From an uncultured Rickettsiales bacterium (GTDB lineage: Bacteria; Pseudomonadota; Alphaproteobacteria; Rickettsiales; UBA1997), in assembly GCA_937927795.1 (NCBI GenBank), contig CALBSF010000328.1, forward strand, positions 1 to 13,365: a stretch of DNA of 13,365 nucleotides, read 5' to 3'. The notes beneath the pieces were generated by a model. It searched no databases, was not told the DNA's origin, and saw only the letters and a list, made by a program, of their open reading frames with translations. Below, in pieces: positions 8,042-13,365 of this stretch (positions are counted from its first letter, which is position 1; each line of letters begins with the position of its first letter). A program made the position numbers and the translations under genes.

Positions 8042-8902
8042 TTAATTAGCTTTAGAGATGATTTTTAGGTTGTTTTTGAGTAAAAATAGGGCAACCTCCC
8101 TGTCTATCGCGCAATAGCTATCGTGCAGCTTTCTTTCGAGCAAAGAAATCATGTTTGAATAATAGCCTAAGTTGAAAAACTGGCTTTTTTGCGTTTTTGA
8201 GGTGTTTTTGTAGAGGAAGAAAAATAAATCTTTGTTGTCTAAAGATTTAAGGATGTGGCTTTCGTAATAGTCGATTTTTTTCAATCTAAAAATTTCTATT
8301 ATTCTTTGAAGTTTTACCTTGATTAAATCCTTATTATTTGCCGAAAAAAGATAATTAATTAAAATTTGAGGGATTTTATCATATTCTTTATTGAGTAGCT
8401 TTAAGACTCTAAAATCTTGATTTTTGCCACGAAATTCATCATTAAAATTACTTTCTATAGAGTAACGAAGACTTGGTATTACAAATTGAAAATCATAATT
8501 ATAGCTTCTATACAACTGGATCAAGGCCTCAACCATAAATAAATTATTGTGTCTTATAGCTTCTCTGAGGCAGTCATGATCTTTTAAAATCCACCAGTTT
8601 TTATGCGTGATTTTTCTTAATCTTTTATAATTTTTTTTATCAAGAAAAGCTGAGGCATCACTTAATTTTGATGAATTACCAAAAAACTTTTTTACAATAT
8701 CTAGCCTCTTTTTCTGATAGAAATAATCCAAAATAAAATTAAATCCTGCGGCATTATAAAAAGCTCCAATATCCCTTAAACTGCAACCCCATGAATAACT
8801 AGTTCTAAGCAAGTCATCTAGGTTTGAGTTATCCAATAAAACTTTGACAAGTTTTATATTTTTTGCTTCAAAAGCTGATTTTATTAGTTCTTTGTCTGAC
8901 AT
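8042..8902 (-). CDS. Degenerate ankyrin-like repeat protein
   Basis: 286 residues, very rich in Lys, Asn, Leu and Phe. Several stretches resemble worn ankyrin helices: KELIKSAFEAKNIKLVKVLL (4-23), KKRLDIVKKFF (64-74), CLREAIRHNNLFMVEALIQL (111-130) and DNKDLFFFLYKN (222-233). The consensus TPLH turns are missing, so it is either a diverged ankyrin protein or another alpha-solenoid. There is no signal peptide or membrane segment. Ankyrin proteins are common in intracellular bacteria as host-interaction factors or as partners of nearby enzymes. The role here is unknown. It starts 24 nt beyond the hairpin at the edge of repeat unit A, lacks a Shine-Dalgarno, and is followed 16 nt later by the PcfJ-domain gene. 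Confidence 0.6.
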   Translation of the reverse strand: MSDKELIKSAFEAKNIKLVKVLLDNSNLDDLLRTSYSWGCSLRDIGAFYNAAGFNFILDYFYQKKRLDIVKKFFGNSSKLSDASAFLDKKNYKRLRKITHKNWWILKDHDCLREAIRHNNLFMVEALIQLYRSYNYDFQFVIPSLRYSIESNFNDEFRGKNQDFRVLKLLNKEYDKIPQILINYLFSANNKDLIKVKLQRIIEIFRLKKIDYYESHILKSLDNKDLFFFLYKNTSKTQKSQFFNLGYYSNMISLLERKLHDSYCAIDREVALFLLKNNLKIISKAN

Positions 8903-8911
8903 AAATTTTAA

Positions 8912-9372
8912 TTAATTTATTAATAAGGGTTTAAAGCACTTGCAAAGTGCCTGTGCTTTAAACCCTGCCCAGCGGCGAGCGTCAGGAGGAGCGAACTATA
9001 GCGAAACGAAGTGAAGCGTTAGGGCGCGGATGGACATTTTTCAAAGTCACCTCAAGATCAGTTTTTCTTTGAAGCGTAGCGGAAGAGAAAAAGTTATCTG
9101 AGGGAAAACTGGAGAAAATCCGAGCCTCGGTTCTCGAATGAGTGACGAATGTTAGTCAGAAATTTTTCTTCGATCAAAAAAACAAATAATTCAAAAATTT
9201 GTGGCTTACATTCGCCAGGAATGAAGAGAAGTGGTGCGGGCGCAGGATTTTACTAGTTTGACTTTAGAACAAATGGCTGACGCCCCAACCCACAGACCGG
9301 TTTTTCTTTAATTAGAAAAACACCACTTAGAACCAGTCAATTTGCTGCTGAAAAAATAAAAACTAAATTGAC
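8912..9372. repeat. Intergenic structured repeat, unit A
   Basis: Copy of an element of about 450 bp shared with 10126-10561, filling most of the 524-bp gap 8903-9426. Near-identical blocks shared with the other copy include GCCCAGCGGCGAGCGTCAG, ACATTTTTCAAAGTCACC, AGAAATTTTTCTTCGAT and GCAGGATTTTACTA. Predicted stems are: P1 (8927-8965); P2, 22 positions, 9146-9167 with 9193-9214, with conserved T-T and G-G mismatches; P3, 9229-9236 with 9321-9328, perfect AAGTGGTG/CACCACTT; P4, 9300-9307 with 9314-9321; P5, GTCAATTT 9336-9343 with AAATTGAC 9365-9372. P2, P4 and P5 differ from the other copy by compensatory changes. A copy-specific hairpin (TTTTTCT 9062-9068 with AGAAAAA 9086-9092) is absent from unit B. 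There is no conserved reading frame. It may be a palindromic mobile repeat or a structured RNA gene, strand + favoured. The remaining 9373-9426 is GT-rich with no feature. Confidence 0.8.
8927..8965. promoter_or_regulatory. P1 hairpin of unit A, upstream of the ankyrin-like gene
   Basis: GGGTTTAAAGCAC (8927-8939) and GTGCTTTAAACCC (8953-8965) are a perfect 13-bp inverted repeat. A competing inner hairpin GCACTT (8936-8941) with AAGTGC (8945-8950) uses part of the same arm, so two folds are possible. It sits 24 nt before the minus-strand start codon at 8902, exactly the spacing of the equivalent hairpin in unit B, which makes a 5'-leader role possible. Confidence 0.5.
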
Positions 9373-9426
9373 ACCGCTTTATAAGGAAAAAAATTAGAAG
9401 TGGGTTTTGTGTGGTGTAGTTTTGGT

Positions 9427-9777
9427 TTATAGTTCTGCCTCAAATTCACAGTAGCCTTGTCTTTTGATGCATCTACGAATTTTTAAGCCAAGATCAAAAT
9501 CAGCAATTTCTCTTATATCATCCTCAGAAACACCAAGCCTTTTTAAATCATCTCCACAAAAACCATGATTAAAAAGACGAAGTGCTTTACTAAATTTATC
9601 ACCAAGACTTTTAGCGATATTTCTTAATTCTTCTTCGACTTCCGCTAGATTTTCTTCGCCAAAATAATAAAATAGGCTTGCCTGATTTCCTGAAACTCCG
9701 AAGCGGTCAGCAGCATCGCTTGGCTGCATTGCAAATAAAAATTTGCCTTCAATATCTCCTGAATAATATCTACCCAT
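9427..9777 (-). CDS. Conserved hypothetical 'MGRYYSGDIEG' protein
   Basis: 116-residue soluble, acidic protein starting MGRYYSGDIEGKFLFAMQPSDAADRFG, an opening I recall from a widespread small hypothetical family found in varied bacteria, often with mobile genes. The middle (41-62) is a predicted amphipathic helix rich in Glu, and the C-terminus has RRCIKRQGYCEFEAEL. No catalytic motif, membrane segment or signal peptide is visible. The start is well supported: AGGAGG lies a few bases upstream and overlaps the stop of the DUF2958 gene, 8 nt away, so the two are translated as a pair. The function is unknown; the conserved N-terminus suggests a binding role, but that is speculation. Confidence 0.75.
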   Translation of the reverse strand: MGRYYSGDIEGKFLFAMQPSDAADRFGVSGNQASLFYYFGEENLAEVEEELRNIAKSLGDKFSKALRLFNHGFCGDDLKRLGVSEDDIREIADFDLGLKIRRCIKRQGYCEFEAEL

Positions 9778-9781
9778 ATTT

Positions 9782-9787
9782 CCTCCT
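9782..9787 (-). promoter_or_regulatory. Strong Shine-Dalgarno overlapping the DUF2958 stop
   Basis: AGGAGG on the minus strand, 4 nt before the ATG at 9775-9777, with its upstream edge inside the DUF2958 TAG stop. It fixes the start of the 116-residue protein and implies reinitiation by ribosomes finishing DUF2958. Confidence 0.8.
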
Positions 9788-10115
9788 ATCTTACTTTAAA
9801 ATTAATAACATCTGCCAAAGAAGTTTTGGGATTCCAAAATTTGTCTCTTTCTACTCTTAAACCCGGAATTTTTGGATGTCTGATTCCTTCAAGCTCTTCT
9901 AAACTAAAATAACCCAATTCTGCCATTTCATCATCGCCTAAATTAGCAAATCCAAAAAACAGTTTTTCAATCGGGTCATATTCAGTAACATACCAAGAAG
10001 CCGCCCCTGCTGGAAAAAAGAATTTTGTAATTACTTTTACATCATTTGGATCTTTTTTTGTTGTATCATAAATTGCTGGCAATTGTTTTAAAATTTCTTG
10101 TGTAAGAAGTTTCAT
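9786..10115 (-). CDS. DUF2958 domain protein
   Basis: 109 residues, the full length expected for the DUF2958 family. Characteristic features are the opening MKLLTQEILKQLPAIYDT, the KFFFPAGAASWYVTEYDP block (31-48), LFFGFANLGDDEMAELGYFSLEEL (52-75) and the GLRVERDKFWNP segment (84-95). The family has no assigned biochemical activity and is typically carried on conjugative plasmids, integrative elements and prophages. Translation starts at the ATG at 10113-10115, with AAGGAG upstream. It lies directly downstream of repeat unit B and forms a two-gene cassette with the MGRYYSGDIEG protein. The strong Shine-Dalgarno sequences of this pair contrast with their absence at the neighbouring genes, which hints that the cassette has a separate origin. 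Confidence 0.85.
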   Translation of the reverse strand: MKLLTQEILKQLPAIYDTTKKDPNDVKVITKFFFPAGAASWYVTEYDPIEKLFFGFANLGDDEMAELGYFSLEELEGIRHPKIPGLRVERDKFWNPKTSLADVINFKVR

Positions 10116-10120
10116 ATTTT

Positions 10121-10126
10121 CTCCTT
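10121..10126 (-). promoter_or_regulatory. Shine-Dalgarno of the DUF2958 gene
   Basis: AAGGAG on the minus strand with a 5-nt spacer to the ATG at 10113-10115. It abuts the edge of repeat unit B. The matching place next to unit A has no such motif. Confidence 0.75.
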
Positions 10127-10561
10127 TAATTGATTAATAACGGTTAAAAACAAAGCACTTAAAAAGTGCTGTTGCTTTAACCGTCTGCCCAGCGGCGAGC
10201 GTCAGAAGCAAGGAGCGAAACGAAGTGAAGTGACTGGATGAACATTTTTCAAAGTCACCGAAAGGAGCAAAGCGACTGAAGGGAAAGGTGGAGAAAATCT
10301 GAGGCTCGGTTCTTGAAATGACTAGCAAATCTTAGCTAGAAATTTTTCTTCGATAAAAAACAAAAAACTTAAAAATTTGTAGCTTAGATTTGGCTGGAAT
10401 GAAAGAAGTGGTGCGGCCGCAGGATTTTACTACCTTGACTTTGAAGAAATGTCTGAGGCATGAGAGCTTTAGATACTTGTTTTTCCTTACTTGGAAAAAC
10501 TCTGCTTAGAACCAATCAATTCGCTATTAGAAAAATCAAAAAAATCAAAAACTGAATTGAT
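10126..10561. repeat. Intergenic structured repeat, unit B
   Basis: Second copy of the element at 8912-9372, filling nearly all of the 457-bp gap 10116-10572. Stems equivalent to unit A are: P1 (10140-10184); P2, 10326-10347 with 10371-10392, same length and same two mismatches; P3, 10406-10413 with 10500-10507, weakened to G-U pairs; P4, GTTTTTCC 10479-10486 with GGAAAAAC 10493-10500; P5, ATCAATTC 10515-10522 with GAATTGAT 10554-10561. A 64-codon open frame crosses its first part on the minus strand, but the same frame is stopped in unit A. The unit ends at a 12-bp palindrome ATACAATTGTAT (10560-10571), just before the stop of the protease-like gene. A mobile palindromic repeat or a structured RNA both fit. 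Confidence 0.8.
10140..10184. promoter_or_regulatory. P1 hairpin of unit B, upstream of the DUF2958 gene
   Basis: Outer arms ACGGTTAAA (10140-10148) and TTTAACCGT (10176-10184) enclose inner arms AGCACTT (10154-10160) and AAGTGCT (10164-10170). All are perfect. Compared with unit A, the outer stem keeps pairing although bases on both sides changed. It begins 24 nt upstream of the DUF2958 start, the same distance as in unit A. Confidence 0.5.
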
Positions 10562-10572
10562 ACAATTGTATA

Positions 10573-12318
10573 CTATTCACTTTCATAACCTCTATGTTTG
10601 GCCACCACAGTACGAAATGCTTTTTTTGTAGAAACTACAGTGGTAGCAATAGGAGGTGGCGATAACACCACATCGTCTTCCGAAACATCTGATAACCCTT
10701 CCTCATCAGAACCATTATCTATTCCCATTTTTCTATTAATAGCTGCCTGAAATATATCGAATGGATTAGTATCAGGATCTTCTGATTTTTGTCTTCTATA
10801 TTCTTCTATTGTTTCTTCAATTTTATCTGTTTCATAAATAAGAACTTCTGTATCGTCATCATCCAAGGCATCAAAAAGATCTTTGTCAGTTCGATAAATT
10901 TCCACCAAATCAAAGAAATTTATTTGCCCCCAAGACATTATTTCCATCAAATTATCCGAGAACACTTCTGCCATCTCTTCAAAACTTAACTCCGATCTCA
11001 AAATAAATTCTAGCGGAGTAAAAGTTTCAGCCATTTGCCAGAATTTTTCTATATCATCAAACCCTTGCAAAAATTCTACCATTTCATCTCTTTTGTCTTC
11101 TCTTATTTTCCACATCTCAAACCAATCAGCATTATGCGATAAAAAATCAACTACATCCTTTCCGTAAACGCTCTCAAACACTTCTAATTCTTTTCTTCTA
11201 ATCTGACTAGCCATTTCCTCCTGTTTTTTCATCTCTAAAAAATGCACCCTTTGCTCTGCAGAAAGCATCATGGCAAGATTAACACCTGAGATCATTTCCT
11301 CTCGCGATGGAGCTTCAAAATCAGTTAATGCTGCCACGGCCTCGGTCAATACTTCTTCTCTTGGCTTTTCTTCCGCACTCACTAATGAAGACGGCATAAT
11401 GCCTATTTTAGCGTCTATTCCTTCTTGAGCAGTTAACGATTTTTCCACACCATGAACCTTAAACCTATAATCTTGTGGTAAAACAACTTCCACATCTCCA
11501 TCAAGAGTATTAGTGCTGCTTATTATAAATCTAACACGATCAGGTCCTATGATATCACCAACACCTGAGGAATCGCGCCTTGCCGATACACGCATTTTTC
11601 CCTTATTATCATGTCCAATGTAACCACGAAAACCAGATACACTAACTTCAACTTTTTCTTCGCCGTCATCTTCTATTGCCCTCATTACACCATTAAAAAA
11701 TCTTCCAGCGTAAGATTTATCCAAAACTTTACGCTTAACCCTAGCTTCATCCGTAACTTTTTTTGGCCTCTTATCTTCTCCTTCTTCTTCAGCCTCACTA
11801 TAGCTTACATAACCAGAATTGCAGGAAAGTATATAAAAAGACAAAGCTGTTTTTTTCGATATTGAAGCAGCCAAATAATCATAGATCATGGTTGACAATC
11901 CTGTCATTCCATCAGGATCTAAAGAAAGATCAGACTTTGTTCCTATCGTTGAAGGATTGCCATGACCAGTTATATTTACTGCCAAATTTTTAAGATTATC
12001 TTTTGAGCAGCCTTTTTTATTCATAAATTCCAAGGCTGCATTTAAACTATTACGACCCGCAGATTCACCAGGATAAATAACATGGGGATAAACGGCGGCA
12101 CCTTTAAATTTTCCACCAAAACCACTTTTTGATTTTTTTTCTAAAGTTTCCAAATCCGCTTTAGCCATTTCATAAAGCTCCCTATCTTGAGGCATCATGT
12201 TGTCTAAATTTCTTTTTTCCTCTCCAGCAGCTCCCTGATGAGTTTCAGACGCACTATATCTCGGCGCAAATGGCAACATTACAACTATAAGAGAATGAGT
12301 TTTGTGAGACTTAGGCAT
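10573..12318 (-). CDS. Caspase-like (clan CD) putative cysteine protease/effector
   Basis: 581 residues. Residues about 72-245 have the layout of a caspase-fold (clan CD, possibly C80/gingipain-like) protease. A strand ends in the catalytic-type His (LAVNITGHG, His119), a second strand ends in the catalytic-type Cys (SFYILSCNSG, Cys166), and then come an acidic/basic insertion (174-200), a helix SYAGRFFNGVMRAI and a strand VEVSVSGFRGYIG. The region 330-540 is helical and rich in Glu, Asp, Phe and Met. The tail 545-560 is very acidic, and the C-terminus is basic (KKAFRTVVAKHRGYESE). No signal peptide is clear; an internal Met14 is an alternative start. There is no Shine-Dalgarno. It lies 17 nt after the AbiEii toxin gene, so it is probably cotranscribed. 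Roles as a secreted effector, toxin autoprocessing domain or defence protease are all possible. The His/Cys dyad is seen; the activity is inferred. Confidence 0.6.
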   Translation of the reverse strand: MPKSHKTHSLIVVMLPFAPRYSASETHQGAAGEEKRNLDNMMPQDRELYEMAKADLETLEKKSKSGFGGKFKGAAVYPHVIYPGESAGRNSLNAALEFMNKKGCSKDNLKNLAVNITGHGNPSTIGTKSDLSLDPDGMTGLSTMIYDYLAASISKKTALSFYILSCNSGYVSYSEAEEEGEDKRPKKVTDEARVKRKVLDKSYAGRFFNGVMRAIEDDGEEKVEVSVSGFRGYIGHDNKGKMRVSARRDSSGVGDIIGPDRVRFIISSTNTLDGDVEVVLPQDYRFKVHGVEKSLTAQEGIDAKIGIMPSSLVSAEEKPREEVLTEAVAALTDFEAPSREEMISGVNLAMMLSAEQRVHFLEMKKQEEMASQIRRKELEVFESVYGKDVVDFLSHNADWFEMWKIREDKRDEMVEFLQGFDDIEKFWQMAETFTPLEFILRSELSFEEMAEVFSDNLMEIMSWGQINFFDLVEIYRTDKDLFDALDDDDTEVLIYETDKIEETIEEYRRQKSEDPDTNPFDIFQAAINRKMGIDNGSDEEGLSDVSEDDVVLSPPPIATTVVSTKKAFRTVVAKHRGYESE

Positions 12319-12335
12319 AATTTAGTTATTTTATA

Positions 12336-13244
12336 CTACTTCCAAATATCTATTAGCTTGTTATACATTGCTTGATGCTTGACAGCATTATTGCTCATTA
12401 AATTGTTGATATTTTCTAATTTCCATTTGATAGAAGGATATTGTGATATATCCTTTATAAACAAAGACCAGTCTGGCTTTCCATTCTTAAAACTCAGAAT
12501 AAATTTCTTATCTTTATCACTAAATAAATTGCTTATTTTTTCTCTTAAAATTTTAGAAGTTTCGATAAAATCTTCGTAGTCAAACTCCTCTTTTGCCATA
12601 CCCTCAAACTGATTTTTAAAATCATTTTTTTTGTCATTAATTTTGGAAAATAAAATTTCATTTATTGGTCTGTTGTGACTTAAAAGATAAAATATAAATG
12701 CATCTTTGATTTTTTTGTTAAAATTTCCTTTCCCTTCACCAAGTATTTTACTTACATCAAATATGTCCCTTGGATGTTGCCTATCAAGAGCAGCACAAAT
12801 CTTGCCACCATAAATTTCACATTTATCTAATACTGAAATTGAAGCAAATTTCTCAAAATCATCTTGCACCACATTAACTACACCAAGCACTACAGGATCA
12901 AAAAGAGAACCTCTAATAACAGTATTAACCTCAACCTTCACAATAGCAGCACCTCTCCCGCAAATTAATTTACTATTTTCGGTAAAAGTAACTTTAATTT
13001 TTAAGATTTTTTCTAAATCATTTTTTATAATGCTCAGATTAGCTGCTATATCTTTAAAGGCTTCCTCTCTGTCATTAATTGGTAAATAAACCAAATCAAT
13101 ATCAACCGAAAGTCTAGGCATATCCCAAATAAACAGATTTAGTGCCGTTCCACCTTTGAGAGCAAAGCATCTTCTTTTTGCAACGACAGGTAATATATCA
13201 AGCAATAATTTAACCTGATCTTTATACTGTAGGGCTAGTTCCAT
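12336..13244 (-). CDS. AbiEii-type nucleotidyltransferase toxin (type IV TA)
   Basis: 302 residues of the AbiEii/AbiGii toxin family (PF08843). Nucleotidyltransferase-fold signatures are FALKGGTALN (27-36), then RLSVDIDLVY (44-53) with the paired catalytic Asp48 and Asp50, a third acidic candidate Glu105 in VEVN, and the family block GGKICAALDRQHPRDIFDV (146-164). Members transfer nucleotides to target RNAs and arrest growth; related MenT enzymes modify tRNA 3' ends, and AbiE acts in phage abortive infection. The active site is complete. The ATG at 13242-13244 lies inside the end of the upstream antitoxin-like frame (23-nt overlap), the standard coupled antitoxin-toxin order. The C-terminal 110 residues are helical and Lys-rich, as is usual. 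Confidence 0.9.
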   Translation of the reverse strand: MELALQYKDQVKLLLDILPVVAKRRCFALKGGTALNLFIWDMPRLSVDIDLVYLPINDREEAFKDIAANLSIIKNDLEKILKIKVTFTENSKLICGRGAAIVKVEVNTVIRGSLFDPVVLGVVNVVQDDFEKFASISVLDKCEIYGGKICAALDRQHPRDIFDVSKILGEGKGNFNKKIKDAFIFYLLSHNRPINEILFSKINDKKNDFKNQFEGMAKEEFDYEDFIETSKILREKISNLFSDKDKKFILSFKNGKPDWSLFIKDISQYPSIKWKLENINNLMSNNAVKHQAMYNKLIDIWK

Positions 13245-13365
13245 CTTTTAAATTTTTTGGGATTATTATTTTATATTTTGAATCGTAAGCACCATGTTTA
13301 ACTATTTTTCTGTTGCCCTTTCCTAGATCTATTTTTGACAAATCTAAAAGCTTAAACCATTCATG
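13222..13365 (-). CDS. AbiEi-like antitoxin, C-terminal fragment
   Basis: Open frame running in from the window edge to a TAA at 13222-13224, encoding 47 residues (HEWFKLLDLSKIDLGKGNRKIVKHG... to ...SPTV). The pattern 'L-x-K-I-D-L-G-K-G-x-R-x-I-V-x-x-G' followed by 'Y-K-I-I-I-P' resembles the C-terminus of AbiEi-family antitoxins, whose N-terminal winged helix represses the operon. It overlaps the toxin start by 23 nt, so ribosomes finishing it could reinitiate on the toxin. The rest of the gene lies outside the window, so the identification rests on the short tail and the partner. Confidence 0.7.
   Translation of the reverse strand, partial: HEWFKLLDLSKIDLGKGNRKIVKHGAYDSKYKIIIPKNLKDGTSPTV

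Noticed and set aside
7276..8097. 10-bp inverted repeat AGGTTGCCCT (7276-7285) / AGGGCAACCT (8088-8097) around the PcfJ gene
   Set aside because: Short and not extended on either side; expected by chance among all pairs in a window of this size, and no target-site duplication is seen.
8912..9372. Group II intron, RNase P RNA or tmRNA
   Set aside because: I could not find a group II domain V-like hairpin, the RNase P conserved core or a tmRNA tag frame.
10134..10328. 64-codon minus-strand open frame in repeat unit B
   Set aside because: The homologous frame in unit A meets a stop and frame-breaking indels, while base pairing is conserved, so the region is not coding.
8912..10561. CRISPR array or integron attC sites
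   Set aside because: Only two copies about 1.2 kb apart, far longer than CRISPR repeats. I found no attC-type GTTRRRY/RYYYAAC core ends and no integrase or cas gene.

Overview
AT-rich bacterial DNA (AAA/TTT-rich codons, Shine-Dalgarno motifs at only some starts). It looks like an accessory or mobile-element region. The mix of a PcfJ-domain protein, a DUF2958 protein, an ankyrin-like protein, a caspase-fold protease, an AbiE toxin pair and palindromic intergenic repeats would suit a host-associated proteobacterium such as a member of the Rickettsiales or Holosporales. No rRNA or housekeeping gene supports that placement, so it is a guess. Bases 1-50 are not biological: they match an Illumina P7 indexed adapter, so the window starts at an untrimmed contig end.

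Left block (51-6469), nucleic-acid defence or repair type. A 5'-truncated BREX-type (DUF2791) P-loop ATPase overlaps by one base an Lhr-like DEAD/DEAH helicase. This ATPase-helicase pair is known from type 2 BREX (BrxD/BrxHI) and from related defence-like operons. Tail to tail, 3 bp away, is a large opposing gene that fuses a Cas4/RecB-like nuclease (TM0106 family), a DnaQ/RNase H-like exonuclease domain and a UPF1/DNA2-type SF1 helicase.

Middle (6470-7296). A 598-bp non-coding stretch holds several palindromes and a fair promoter candidate. It leads into a small + strand gene for a putative exported or membrane peptide.

Right block (7297-13365), all on the minus strand. In transcription order: a partial AbiEi-like antitoxin, AbiEii nucleotidyltransferase toxin, a 581-aa protein with a caspase-like (clan CD) His/Cys dyad, repeat unit B, DUF2958 protein, a small conserved 'MGRYYSGDIEG' protein, repeat unit A, a degenerate ankyrin-like protein, and a PcfJ-domain protein. 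Units A (8912-9372) and B (10126-10561) are diverged copies of one element of about 450 bp that occupies each gap between gene pairs. Their stems are preserved by compensatory substitutions (G-C to C-G, G-C to A-T, T-A to C-G), although no reading frame is conserved. This structured, possibly RNA-encoding repeat is the most novel-looking feature in the window. G-U wobbles fit a + strand RNA best, which would run antisense to the flanking genes.
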